A stretch of DNA of 47,278 nt. Source: Oscillospiraceae bacterium. GTDB lineage: Bacteria; Bacillota; Clostridia; Oscillospirales; CAG-272. The notes below the pieces were generated by a model. That model worked only from the letters and a program-made list of their open reading frames with translations. It did not search any database and was not told where the DNA came from. This document shows positions 26,164-34,171 of this stretch, piece by piece (positions within the stretch are counted from its first letter, which is position 1; every line of letters starts with the position of its first letter). The DNA lies in assembly GCA_015064555.1 (NCBI GenBank), contig SVRZ01000019.1:1-47278 (forward strand), given 5' to 3'. A program made the translations under genes and the position numbers.

Positions 26164-26208
26164 GTCGCACAAAAAACAAAAGTGTGTCGCACAAATAACC
26201 CAAAGTGT
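26164..26208. repeat. Two imperfect tandem copies of a 22/23-bp unit
   Basis: GTCGCACAAA...AAAGTGT occurs at 26164-26185 and again at 26186-26208 with small changes. It lies between the YerC-like stop and the terminator. It could be a slippage duplication or a binding site pair. Confidence 0.6.
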
Positions 26209-26216
26209 TTATGAAA

Positions 26217-26265
26217 AAAACAGTCTGTTACGGATGCGTTTTCGCACCTGAAACAGACTGTTTTT
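26217..26265. terminator. Bidirectional terminator
   Basis: AAAACAGTCTGTT (26217-26229) pairs over 13 bp with AACAGACTGTTTT (26252-26264). The loop contains a second short pairing around TGCG-TTTT-CGCA. T runs follow in both directions, so it can end both the YerC-like gene and the converging acidic protein gene. Confidence 0.88.
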
Positions 26266-26290
26266 ATCATTATATTTAATTATCTATCAT

Positions 26291-26839
26291 TTATGCCTTG
26301 AGTATGAACCAAAGGAATATGTAAAGAATGATCAATACGGGAGAAGAAAGCAGGAAAATAAGAATACCTGTGGTTATCTTATCAATGATCTCACGGCGCT
26401 TTCTCTGCTCCTCGGTAAGACCGGACATCTCACTATCGGTATAATCGGCAAGAATGTATTCTTCGGTTTTTGCGGTCTCTTCGGTCGCATCGTCATCCGC
26501 TAGCGCTACCTCAAGCACCTCCTCGGATGCAACCTCTTCGGTCAGGTCCTCCTCGATCTCATCCTCGGACTCTTCGTCCTCATCCTCGGACTCTTCGTCC
26601 TCATCCTCGGACTCTTCGTCCTCATCCTCGGACTCTTCATTCTCATCCTCGGACTCTTCATTCTCATCCTCGTCTTCGGCTACCTCATCGTATTCGACCT
26701 CATCCGAGACAACCTCCTCGTATTCGGTATCAACGTTGGTCTCTTCATCATAAACGGGAATCTCGGATACGAGTGCATCGTTTTCGGTAAGATCGCTTCC
26801 GAGCTTCTTATTTATATTTTCATTTATCATATTTTCCAT
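26291..26839 (-). CDS. Acidic repeat protein with C-terminal membrane anchor, 182 aa
   Basis: The start at 26839 has GGGAG nine bases upstream; an earlier in-frame ATG lacks a site. The protein is very acidic (about 20-130), including five heptads of the type EDEDEES encoded by 21-bp tandem repeats. The C-terminus has a membrane helix (about 155-180, TTGILIFLLSSPVLIILYIF). The acidic part would face the cytoplasm if tail-anchored. No family recognised. Its design resembles the zinc-ribbon anchor protein at 20.9-21.3 kb. It has its own promoter and no operon partner. Confidence 0.75.
   Translation of the reverse strand: MENMINENINKKLGSDLTENDALVSEIPVYDEETNVDTEYEEVVSDEVEYDEVAEDEDENEESEDENEESEDEDEESEDEDEESEDEDEESEDEIEEDLTEEVASEEVLEVALADDDATEETAKTEEYILADYTDSEMSGLTEEQRKRREIIDKITTGILIFLLSSPVLIILYIFLWFILKA
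26568..26672. repeat. Five tandem 21-bp coding repeats
   Basis: Unit GACTCTTCGTCCTCATCCTCG on the plus strand, in register at 26568, 26589, 26610, 26631 and 26652; the last two carry CATT in place of CGTC. The repeats encode the acidic heptads and are prone to copy-number change. Confidence 0.9.
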
Positions 26840-26887
26840 TGTATCAATCTCCCAATATGAAATTAGCATAATTTCCTACTTTAGTAT

Positions 26888-26916
26888 ATTTTATCATATA
26901 AATACGGTTAAGTCAA
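26888..26916 (-). promoter_or_regulatory. Promoter of the acidic repeat protein gene
   Basis: On the minus strand TTGACT (26916-26911), 17 bases, TAAAAT (26893-26888). Confidence 0.8.
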
Positions 26917-26957
26917 GAAGAATTTTAATAAAAACGCGATTGTTTTTTGCAAGTATA

Positions 26958-26997
26958 TTGCAAAAGTATTGCTTTGATGATAAAATATTGATATAAA
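26958..26997 (+). promoter_or_regulatory. Two overlapping promoter candidates for the CYTH gene
   Basis: TTGCAA (26958-26963) with TAAAAT (26981-26986) and TTGCTT (26969-26974) with TATAAA (26992-26997), each with a 17-base spacer. Either could drive the gene. Confidence 0.6.
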
Positions 26998-27014
26998 ATC
27001 GGTAGGAGGACAGT

Positions 27015-27518
27015 ATGAAAAGCATAGAAACCGAAATAAAGCTGATAATCGAAAAGCCCGACGCGGCTCTCATTTGTGCTATGCCGGATTATACCGAGAG
27101 CGAGATATTGCAGATATATATAGCTTCTCCCGATGCAACTCACAGGGTAAGGCGCAGAGCATATTCGGACGGCAGAGTGGAGTACACCGAGAATAAAAAG
27201 CGGCGCATAAGTAAAATGTCATCTGTGGAGGAGGAGAGGGAGATCGGCAAGAGCGAGTTTGAGCTCTTAGCAAGAAGCATTGAGAGCGGAGCATCGCCCG
27301 TTATAAAGACGCGCAGAACATTTTCCTACGGAGGACGGACTGTTGAGATAGATTCCTATCCCGCTTGGAAGAATAGCTGCATCCTTGAGGTCGAGCTTCC
27401 ATCCGAGAGCGATATTCCGAAGCTCCCCGAATGTATACGCGTTCTCCTTGATGTGACGGGGGATAAGAAATATTCAAATCACTCTATGGCACACAGCTTT
27501 CCCGAGGAGATAATATAA
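27015..27518 (+). CDS. CYTH-like triphosphate tunnel protein, 167 aa
   Basis: The N-terminal signature E-x-E-I-K (IETEIKLII) and later alternating charged strands (THRVRRRAY, YTENKKRRI, VIKTRRTFSYGGRTVEID, CILEVELPSE) match the CYTH superfamily, whose members bind or hydrolyse triphosphates (inorganic triphosphatase, adenylate cyclase class IV, thiamine triphosphatase). AGGAGG before the ATG supports the start. At 167 residues it is the bare domain. The substrate cannot be assigned. It is flanked by its own promoter and a terminator. Confidence 0.8.
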   Translation: MKSIETEIKLIIEKPDAALICAMPDYTESEILQIYIASPDATHRVRRRAYSDGRVEYTENKKRRISKMSSVEEEREIGKSEFELLARSIESGASPVIKTRRTFSYGGRTVEIDSYPAWKNSCILEVELPSESDIPKLPECIRVLLDVTGDKKYSNHSMAHSFPEEII

Positions 27519-27555
27519 TTCGGGTGCGGTGTATTTCGCAGGCGCGGCTAAGCAG

Positions 27556-27600
27556 AAAGAGGACCGCTACGGATTTTTACCGAGCAGGTCCTCTTTTCGT
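27556..27600. terminator. Bidirectional terminator between the CYTH gene and rlmH
   Basis: AAAGAGGACC (27556-27565) pairs with GGTCCTCTTT (27587-27596), followed by a T; A-rich on the other side, so it also serves the minus-strand rlmH unit. Confidence 0.8.
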
Positions 27601-27602
27601 TA

Positions 27603-28082
27603 TCACTTGTGGTATTTCTTGCCGGCGATTATGGTGAAGGATCTGTAGAGTGCTTCCATAAGCATCACCTTCATAAGCTGATGCGGAAAGGTCATCTTGG
27701 AAAACGATAATCGAAGATCGGAGATAGACTTAACGCGCTCCGAAAGGCCGTGTGACGAGCCGATAACAAGGCTTATCTTTCCGCTTCTGTCGGCAGCCGA
27801 GGAAATAACCGAGGCGAGCGCCTCTGACTCGAATTGCCGTCCCTCAACGCAAAGAGCTATTTTATAGGAATCTTTCGGCATAGCCGCAATTATCTTCTCC
27901 GCTTCGGCATCAAGTGCTCGTGATATCTCGCTCTGTGAGTCCTCGTTGCGTATAAGCTCCTCTTTTATATTAACCTCATCGACTCTTGCATATTGCGAGA
28001 GCCTTTTTTTATATTCGGCAAATGCGGCTTTGAGGTAATCCTCCTTGAGCGTGCCTACCGTAACCAATGTTATCTGTATCAT
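27603..28082 (-). CDS. rlmH: 23S rRNA (pseudouridine1915-N3)-methyltransferase RlmH, 159 aa
   Basis: SPOUT-class methyltransferase acting on helix 69 of 23S rRNA in assembled 70S ribosomes. The start at 28082 gives the family N-terminus MIQITLVTVGTLKEDYLKAA and usual length; an upstream open extension lies within the neighbouring gene. Family motifs are VIGSSHGLSERVK (SAM-binding knot) and the terminal MKVMLMEALYRSFTI ending KKYHK. The ATG overlaps the stop of the cysteine desulfurase gene (ATGA), so it is the last gene of the murD unit. Confidence 0.95.
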   Translation of the reverse strand: MIQITLVTVGTLKEDYLKAAFAEYKKRLSQYARVDEVNIKEELIRNEDSQSEISRALDAEAEKIIAAMPKDSYKIALCVEGRQFESEALASVISSAADRSGKISLVIGSSHGLSERVKSISDLRLSFSKMTFPHQLMKVMLMEALYRSFTIIAGKKYHK

Positions 28083-29248
28083 CTTTTCATCCTGACAAGT
28101 CTTGTGAGTGAATCTGCAAGAGCAGAGCATAGCGCATCAATATCCTCGGGCGTATTTCTGTGCGAGAGACTTACCCTCAGAGAGCAATCTGCCTCTGCCT
28201 CGGTCCTTCCGAATGCAACGAGGGCGGAGGATGAATGAGCGGAATTTGAGGAGCAGGCAGAACCGCTTGAAACGTATATGCCGGACGCAGAGAGCGCGTG
28301 GAGCATCGTTTCGCTTTTGATCTCCGGCAGAGTTATATTGAGTATGTGAGGTGCGTGGCTTTCCGGCAGAGTTATACTGATTTCCGAAAGAGCCGGCTCT
28401 GTGTTTATTTTTTCGATAAGCCGGCTTCTGAGCTTATCCATAGCGGCAGCTCTTTCCTTAACAAGTGGGAAGCCTATCCTTATCGCTTCGCCGAATGCGG
28501 CTATTCCGGGGACGTTTTCTGTACCTGAGCGCATAGCCCCCTCCTGACCGCCGCCGAGTATTATCGGGGAAAGTCCGCGAGCCTTCTTTACTGCGGCATC
28601 GACGACAAGCGCGCCGACACCCTTCGGGCCCTCTATCTTATGAGATGAAACGGTTATCATATCTGCACCGAGCGACTTTCTTGTGAATGGGAGCTTCAGG
28701 TAACTCTGAGTGGCATCGACATGCAAAAGAGCTTCGGGAGAGAGAGTATGTATCAGTCTTGATGCGGCGGCTATATCGTATAGTGCCCCTGTTTCGTTGT
28801 TTACCATCATAAGGGTAACGAGGATAACGTTTTTTGTGAGTGTCTCTTTGAGTGCATCGAGGTCTAAAGTGCCGCCACGTGTAGGGATCTTGACTATTTC
28901 AAAGCCCATCTCGGCAAGGCGCGAGAGCGGGGAATGAACCGAGGCATGCTCTCCATCTGTCGTTATTATGCGCGAGCCCTTCAGGTATCTTTGCTTTGAG
29001 AGGGCACGCCCGAATATGGCAAGATTGTTAGCCTCGGTACCCGAGGCTGTGAATATAACGTCCGCCTGCTTGTCCCCAAGCGAACTCAGAAGCTCGCGCC
29101 TTGCGGCGGTGAGCTCGCGCTCGGCAAGAACCCCCATATCGTGCAAGGATGAAGGATTGCCGAAGCATTCGAGAGAAACGGTATTGTATTTATCAAGTGC
29201 CTCGCGGCAGATCGGTGTTGTCGCACTGTTGTCAAGGTATATACTCAT
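28079..29248 (-). CDS. Cysteine desulfurase, NifS/IscS type, 389 aa
   Basis: PLP enzyme that takes sulfur from cysteine for Fe-S clusters or tRNA thiolation. The PLP lysine is Lys204 (SSHKIEGPKG), the cofactor aspartate is in HVDATQ (about 176-181), and the persulfide cysteine is Cys332 (SSGSACSSN). The N-terminus YLDNSATTP is typical. No scaffold or ThiI gene follows, so the acceptor is not indicated. It overlaps the preceding lipoprotein gene and the following rlmH gene by four bases each, which argues for tight co-translation. Confidence 0.93.
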   Translation of the reverse strand: MSIYLDNSATTPICREALDKYNTVSLECFGNPSSLHDMGVLAERELTAARRELLSSLGDKQADVIFTASGTEANNLAIFGRALSKQRYLKGSRIITTDGEHASVHSPLSRLAEMGFEIVKIPTRGGTLDLDALKETLTKNVILVTLMMVNNETGALYDIAAASRLIHTLSPEALLHVDATQSYLKLPFTRKSLGADMITVSSHKIEGPKGVGALVVDAAVKKARGLSPIILGGGQEGAMRSGTENVPGIAAFGEAIRIGFPLVKERAAAMDKLRSRLIEKINTEPALSEISITLPESHAPHILNITLPEIKSETMLHALSASGIYVSSGSACSSNSAHSSSALVAFGRTEAEADCSLRVSLSHRNTPEDIDALCSALADSLTRLVRMKR

Positions 29249-30258
29249 TTAAGCTCGACCTTCTCTATGATTTTTTCTATTTCGGGCATATGCGCAGAAT
29301 AATTATCTTCCTTTGCGGTGTAGGTGAAAACAAATCCATTAAATGTGGTTATTCCAAGTATCTGATATACGTGATAATTACTTCCGTTGTAAACATAAGT
29401 GTACTCATAGGCGTAAGCACGCTTGGAATTACCGAGCACAGTGTTCTTGTTTTCCTCTATTACTTTAAGATCGGTAGTGATCTCACCGAGCTCTTTTTTT
29501 CTGTTTTCCCAGTAGTCGCTTACAACGACTCCGGTGGCTATTGCACGGCTGAGAGTTACGGACGAGCCGTCGGCAAAGGAGGCGGAGGACATACCGCTGG
29601 TGAAGTTGACCGTCATATCCGTGGGGACGTAGAGTGAGAATTTTGCTACCGCCATATCCGAGATAAGCATATAACCGTCAGGCGTCTTTTCGTACACGTC
29701 TTCCGCTGCGGTACCGCTCTTGTCTACAAATTTAAAGACCGACATCACGTTGTCTATCTTCTCCTTGTAGTAATCGTACTGAAGCTCATCGGAGGATATC
29801 TTTTCAAGCACGGAGGTGTAAGTGAAGATACCGAATCTCCCCTTATAGCTTACGAGAAGCTGCATAGTTCTGAATTTGTGCTCGGTGTACGTATGCTCGT
29901 AAACGAACATAAGCGCGCTGTCAGCATTTCCAAAGGTGGTCTCCTTTCCATCCACCGTTATTTCCGGTGGAGTAGGGAATTCCTTGAGGCTTTCGTGAAA
30001 ATATTCATATGCCGTTCCCTCGGGCGGCGTTATTTCGGTATAAGACACGGAGGTCGTATCAACATTTGATGCATATGCTGAGCTGATATTGCCGATGTTG
30101 GAGATCTGCCATTCCTCAGGCGCGTAAAAATAATAGCCAACATCATCACCGCCGCGAACTATCTGCATACCCGACGGTATATCGCTATTTTTGTTTCCGC
30201 AGGCAAATATGCAAACAAGTGTTGACAAAATCAATACAACCGATAGTATTTTTCTCAT
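29245..30258 (-). CDS. Lipoprotein with two PsbP/DUF1795-like repeats, 337 aa
   Basis: Signal with CIFAC lipobox (Cys20). After a short linker, two similar domains follow: about 35-165 (YYFYAPEEWQISN...) and about 195-337 (FSLYVPTDMTVNF...), each opening with a phrase of the form F-x-x-Y-x-P-x-x-W/M and later carrying a long strand such as AYAYEYTYVYNGSNYHVYQI. This resembles the PsbP-like fold found in small lipoproteins. GGAGC before the ATG supports the start. It sits between murD and the desulfurase, with four bases of overlap downstream. Function unknown. Confidence 0.75.
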   Translation of the reverse strand: MRKILSVVLILSTLVCIFACGNKNSDIPSGMQIVRGGDDVGYYFYAPEEWQISNIGNISSAYASNVDTTSVSYTEITPPEGTAYEYFHESLKEFPTPPEITVDGKETTFGNADSALMFVYEHTYTEHKFRTMQLLVSYKGRFGIFTYTSVLEKISSDELQYDYYKEKIDNVMSVFKFVDKSGTAAEDVYEKTPDGYMLISDMAVAKFSLYVPTDMTVNFTSGMSSASFADGSSVTLSRAIATGVVVSDYWENRKKELGEITTDLKVIEENKNTVLGNSKRAYAYEYTYVYNGSNYHVYQILGITTFNGFVFTYTAKEDNYSAHMPEIEKIIEKVELK

Positions 30259-30299
30259 TTTAGCTCCATTCCGTTGCCGGGGGCAACATTTTATACATC

Positions 30300-31646
30300 T
30301 TATATTTTTATGCTTCTTACAATTCTTTTGAAATCGTCACCGCGTTCTTCGAAGCTTTTATATCTGTCAAAGCTCGTTGCTGAAGGTGACAGGATAACGG
30401 TACCCCCTCGAGGCAAAAGCGAAACGGCATTCCGCACCGCCTCCTCGGTATCCGTCGGGAAGAGCAGCTTATAATCGGGATGCTTCGCTCTGATGATAGA
30501 TGTGAGCTCATCGGTGATATCACCCATAATACAAGCACCGCGCGTAAGACGCGGCAGCTCGCAGGCGAGCTCTTCATAGGACAGACCTTTTCCTCTGCCG
30601 CAGAGTATCACCGCAACGTCGGGCTCCAGAGCCCTGAGGGTATTTAATGTCCTCTCCGGAGTTGAGTCAATAGAGGAATCGATATACCTTATACCGTCCT
30701 TTTCGGATACAAGCTCGGAGCGGTGAGGAAGTCCTCCGAATTTGTTTATTACCGCTTCCTGGGCATCTCTTTGGCATAGCCCATACGTAAGAGCCGCGGT
30801 CAGCATATAGTTTTTCAGATTGTAGTTTTCGCGCCTCCTCGCCCTCGAGATATCTATATATTTCTCTCCGTTCAAAAGTATGAATCGGCTGTCAAGAGTC
30901 ATATAGCCCTCAGCACGCACGCGTGATTTGAGCTCGCGATATGAAAGCGATGAGCTTACCGCAAAGTATGGGCTGTAGTCTTTTATTCTTTCGCGCAAAA
31001 GAGGGGAATCGCAATCAAGGACTGCGGCATCCGAGTGGCGTATAAGCGCGAGCTTCGCCTCGGCATACTCATCGAAATCCTTATGCCAGTTAAGGTGATT
31101 TGGCGTAAGATTGGTGATAAGAGCCCGAGAGACCTTCGGAGTGAAAAAGTTGAGCTGAAAGCTCGATAGCTCTGCAACCACCGTATCCGAGGAATCAAGA
31201 GTCGTGCAAAGACTGCGCCCGAAATTTCCTGCCGCCACTGCATTGGTACCGTCCTCTCGCAGCATAGCCGCCGCAAGGTAGGTGCAGCTGCTTTTTCCGT
31301 CCGATCCGGTAATTGCGAGGACAGGGTCAGCGCACTGCTCAAAAAAGAGCTCTGCATCCGATGACAGGAGCACGCCGCGCCTGCCTGCATCGGCAATAGC
31401 GCGCCTGTCGCGCCTCACAGACGGAGAGATGAAAAGAACGTCCTCATCTATATCCTTGTCAGCATCCTCGCCGATGAGAATGCGTGCATCCTTCGGGATA
31501 GGCTTATCGGGCTTGCCGTCCGAGCGGACCGTCACCTCCATGATAGGTATTTTTGCGGACAGATAGTCAAGTATTCCGAGAGATGACCTTCCGAAGCCGA
31601 AAAAACCTACTCTGCCTCCTTGCAAAAGCTTTTCGCATATCTTCAT
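30300..31646 (-). CDS. murD: UDP-N-acetylmuramoyl-alanine-D-glutamate ligase MurD, 448 aa
   Basis: Cytoplasmic Mur ligase that adds D-glutamate to UDP-MurNAc-L-Ala. The ATP loop is GSDGKSS (114-120), the central-domain motif is NLTPNHLNWHKDFDEYAEAK, and the third domain carries GLPHRSELV and DSTPERT (the latter replacing the common DSKATN). The substitutions make this a diverged MurD, yet length and order of motifs fit. GTGAGG seven bases before the ATG is the ribosome site. It starts the unit murD-lipoprotein-desulfurase-rlmH. No other cell-wall gene is nearby, unlike the usual dcw cluster. Confidence 0.85.
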   Translation of the reverse strand: MKICEKLLQGGRVGFFGFGRSSLGILDYLSAKIPIMEVTVRSDGKPDKPIPKDARILIGEDADKDIDEDVLFISPSVRRDRRAIADAGRRGVLLSSDAELFFEQCADPVLAITGSDGKSSCTYLAAAMLREDGTNAVAAGNFGRSLCTTLDSSDTVVAELSSFQLNFFTPKVSRALITNLTPNHLNWHKDFDEYAEAKLALIRHSDAAVLDCDSPLLRERIKDYSPYFAVSSSLSYRELKSRVRAEGYMTLDSRFILLNGEKYIDISRARRRENYNLKNYMLTAALTYGLCQRDAQEAVINKFGGLPHRSELVSEKDGIRYIDSSIDSTPERTLNTLRALEPDVAVILCGRGKGLSYEELACELPRLTRGACIMGDITDELTSIIRAKHPDYKLLFPTDTEEAVRNAVSLLPRGGTVILSPSATSFDRYKSFEERGDDFKRIVRSIKI

Positions 31647-31664
31647 AGCAATGCCTCACATAAT

Positions 31665-31693
31665 ATTTTATATAAATGATATGCGCATTTCAA
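31665..31693 (-). promoter_or_regulatory. Promoter of the murD unit
   Basis: On the minus strand TTGAAA (31693-31688), 17 bases, TAAAAT (31670-31665); about 20 bases before the murD start, giving a very short leader. Confidence 0.7.
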
Positions 31694-31726
31694 GTGAAGA
31701 TTGATAAAATTTACAAAAATGATAAA

Positions 31727-32275
31727 TTATGCACCGAATATCTCGGAGTATAGAGCCTTCATGTACTTTCTGTTCAGGATGTATTTCTCGCCGTGCTCCT
31801 TCAAGTCCTCGAATACACGGGTTATAAATTCAAGATTCTTTTCGTTGCAAGGCGTTTTTGGGTGATAGCGATTCCAATGCTCAAGAGGCATACCTGTGTG
31901 ATAGCTTTTACCTGCGTATGTTTTTGTAGCTGAAATTTTGTCGCAGATACATTCCACCGCATATTTGTACGGCATGGGCGGCTGGATCGGGCACTCGCTA
32001 TCCGACCAGTATTCAAGATGATGGGGATTTCTGCCCTTGTGGTGAAGCCACGCGGAGCTATAGCCCTTCTCTCTGCGGCAGACGCCTATAGGCGAGCGGT
32101 TGCCCTGAAAATAGCGGACACTCTCGATAAACTCGGCAGGCGAGAATTTTGACAGGTCGTGAAGAAATCCGCGTAAGGGTATTCCGCATTTGAAGCAACC
32201 GATAAGGACCTTATGCTTGTGGCGCATAACCAGAGCTGTATGCTTAAATGCTTTTACCAAAAAAGAATATGCCAT
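31727..32275 (-). CDS. DUF5662 family protein, 182 aa
   Basis: The start at 32275 has GGGAGG eight bases upstream, better than two earlier in-frame ATGs. The protein is rich in histidine and has conserved-looking metal-type clusters: RHKHKV, LHDLSKFSPAEF, AWLHHKGRNPHHLEYW and NRYHPKT. The HD-like HDLSKFS suggests a metal-dependent hydrolase fold, but the domain has no assigned function. It is basic and without membrane segments. A good promoter lies upstream; it is transcribed alone. Confidence 0.82.
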   Translation of the reverse strand: MAYSFLVKAFKHTALVMRHKHKVLIGCFKCGIPLRGFLHDLSKFSPAEFIESVRYFQGNRSPIGVCRREKGYSSAWLHHKGRNPHHLEYWSDSECPIQPPMPYKYAVECICDKISATKTYAGKSYHTGMPLEHWNRYHPKTPCNEKNLEFITRVFEDLKEHGEKYILNRKYMKALYSEIFGA

Positions 32276-32324
32276 CCTCATACCCTCCCAAGCCAAAATT
32301 AAAATATTTTAAATTCATCTATAT

Positions 32325-32353
32325 ATTTTACAACATATCGTGCGTTCTGTCAA
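32325..32353 (-). promoter_or_regulatory. Promoter of the DUF5662 gene
   Basis: On the minus strand TTGACA (32353-32348), 17 bases, TAAAAT (32330-32325). Confidence 0.8.
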
Positions 32354-32702
32354 TCCCAAATGAGCCAAATTTGAAATTTGCACGCAAAACCCGAGCCTAT
32401 GCCCGTCAGAATGATGAACCTATTGTAAAAGGCATATTTCACTTCCGATACACGAAAGTGCGAGAATTTTGAATAAAATACAATTTTATCAGGTGGAAAA
32501 AAAGAAAATACTTTGTTAAGTCATATTTTCTCGCCATTTGCCGGGAAATCGCGGAAAAAGCAAAAATACCTCAAAAACGCTGCTTGTGGCGGTACATATC
32601 TTTGAAAAATCACATTTTTTGTGTTTTTAAAAAATCCCCACCTGTCGTTATCCGGCATGAAAATAAAAAAGCTTGTCAATTTCAAAACTTTTGTCAAAAT
32701 TA
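32354..32702. other. Intergenic region between divergent DUF5662 and uxaC genes
   Basis: No convincing gene. It is AT-rich and contains an 11-bp palindrome TTTTGTCAAAA (32688-32698) and a second TTGTCAA about 17 bases earlier, just before the uxaC promoter; these could be sites for a uronate-responsive regulator, which is inference. A weak hairpin near 32600-32630 has a T-rich tail but no gene to terminate. Confidence 0.4.
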
Positions 32703-32731
32703 TTGCAAATTCATTTCGAATATGTTATACT
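32703..32731 (+). promoter_or_regulatory. Promoter of uxaC
   Basis: TTGCAA (32703-32708), 17-base spacer, TATACT (32726-32731), 43 bases before the start codon. Confidence 0.75.
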
Positions 32732-32774
32732 CTACCTTGGTAATATATTTTATGCAAAAAAAGGAGTAAAAGAT

Positions 32775-34166
32775 ATGAAAGAATTTTTGGGAAAGGATTT
32801 CCTTCTTGATTCGGCAACCGCATCCGAGCTTTACTACGGATATGCGGAAAAGATGCCTATTTATGATTTCCATTGTCATCTTAACCCTCGTGAGATATAC
32901 GAGGATAAGCAATACAGAAGCCTGACAGAGGTATGGCTTGCGGGCGACCACTATAAGTGGCGTCTTCTCCGCGAGTTCGGCGTTGATGAAAGGTACATAA
33001 CCGGTGATGCATCGGACGAGGAGAAATTCCGTGAGTATGCCCGTGTTATGCCCTATGCTATAGGCAACCCCATCTATTCCTGGACTCATCTTGAGCTCCG
33101 TCGCTTCTTCGGTATTGAGGACGTTCTCACCCCCGAAACGGCAGATAAGATATATGCCGAGGCTAACGAGAAGCTTAAGACTCTTACCGCAAGACAGCTT
33201 ATAAAGATGTCTAACGTGCGAGGAATCTGCACCACCGACGATCCTGTTGATAGCCTTGAGTACCATATTATGATAGAGCAGGATCCCGATTTTGACGTTA
33301 AGGTCCGTCCCTCCTTCCGTCCCGATAAGGCGATGAAGATCGATCAAGCGACCTTCCTTCCGTGGATAGCAGACCTCGAGAAGGCTGTCGGTTATCCCGT
33401 TCCCAACTTTGCGACTCTTAAAAAGGCGCTTCTTCAGAGGGCATATTTCTTTGATGCGGTAGGATGCGTTGTTTCCGACCACGGTCTTGATACCTTTGAG
33501 TATCTTCCTTCCACCGAGGAGGAGTGCGAGGTAATATTCGCGAAGGCTCTTCGCTCCGAGGCTCTCACAGCCGATGAGGTTGAAAAGTACAAAGGCGCGC
33601 TTCTCATATATCTCGGAAAGGTTTATAACGAGCTCGGATGGGCTCAGCAGTATCATATCGGTGCACTCAGGAACAATTCCGAAAGATGCTTCAAGCTGCT
33701 TGGTCCCGACACCGGCTACGATGCGATAAACGATCAGAATTTTGCTCCCAAGCTTTCGGCAGTTCTCTCCGAGCTTGATAAGACAGGCGAGCTGCCCAAG
33801 ACGGTGCTCTATTGTCTCAATCCCCGTGATAACGAAACGCTTGCCGCACTTATGAATTGCTTCCAGGGAGGCACTCCCGGAAAGATCCAGTTTGGCTCGG
33901 GCTGGTGGTTCAACGATCAGAAGGACGGCATGCAGAGACAGATGGAAACTCTTATGCAGGTAGGACTCATATCTCAGTTTGTCGGTATGCTTACAGATAG
34001 CCGCAGCTTCCTCTCCTACACCCGTCACGAATATTTCCGCAGAATACTCTGCTCCAAGCTCGGTGCGCTTATCGAGGGCGGCGAATATCCTGCAGATCTG
34101 GAGTTCGTCGGCAAGATCGTTGAGGACATCTGCTATAACAATGCTATGAGGTATTTTGCAAAGTAA
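32775..34166 (+). CDS. uxaC: Glucuronate isomerase, 463 aa
   Basis: Converts D-glucuronate to fructuronate (and galacturonate to tagaturonate), the entry step of hexuronate breakdown. Diagnostic motifs are PIYDFHCHLNPREI (metal-site histidines near residue 30), WLAGDHYKWRLLREFGV, TTDDPVD and HIGALRNNS. The frame is open 34 codons further upstream, but AAGGAG before the ATG at 32775 and the position of the promoter set the start. A YitT-family gene follows five bases after the stop. No uxaB or uxuA is adjacent; the KDPG aldolase of the pathway lies 5 kb away. Confidence 0.95.
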   Translation: MKEFLGKDFLLDSATASELYYGYAEKMPIYDFHCHLNPREIYEDKQYRSLTEVWLAGDHYKWRLLREFGVDERYITGDASDEEKFREYARVMPYAIGNPIYSWTHLELRRFFGIEDVLTPETADKIYAEANEKLKTLTARQLIKMSNVRGICTTDDPVDSLEYHIMIEQDPDFDVKVRPSFRPDKAMKIDQATFLPWIADLEKAVGYPVPNFATLKKALLQRAYFFDAVGCVVSDHGLDTFEYLPSTEEECEVIFAKALRSEALTADEVEKYKGALLIYLGKVYNELGWAQQYHIGALRNNSERCFKLLGPDTGYDAINDQNFAPKLSAVLSELDKTGELPKTVLYCLNPRDNETLAALMNCFQGGTPGKIQFGSGWWFNDQKDGMQRQMETLMQVGLISQFVGMLTDSRSFLSYTRHEYFRRILCSKLGALIEGGEYPADLEFVGKIVEDICYNNAMRYFAK

Positions 34167-34171
34167 TCATC

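Noticed and set aside
26568-26672. CRISPR-like short repeat array
   Set aside because: Repeats are contiguous 21-bp units without spacers and encode acidic heptads in frame.
32590-32640. Terminator in the DUF5662-uxaC intergenic region
   Set aside because: The stem is short and AT-only in large part, and no gene ends nearby on the plus strand.
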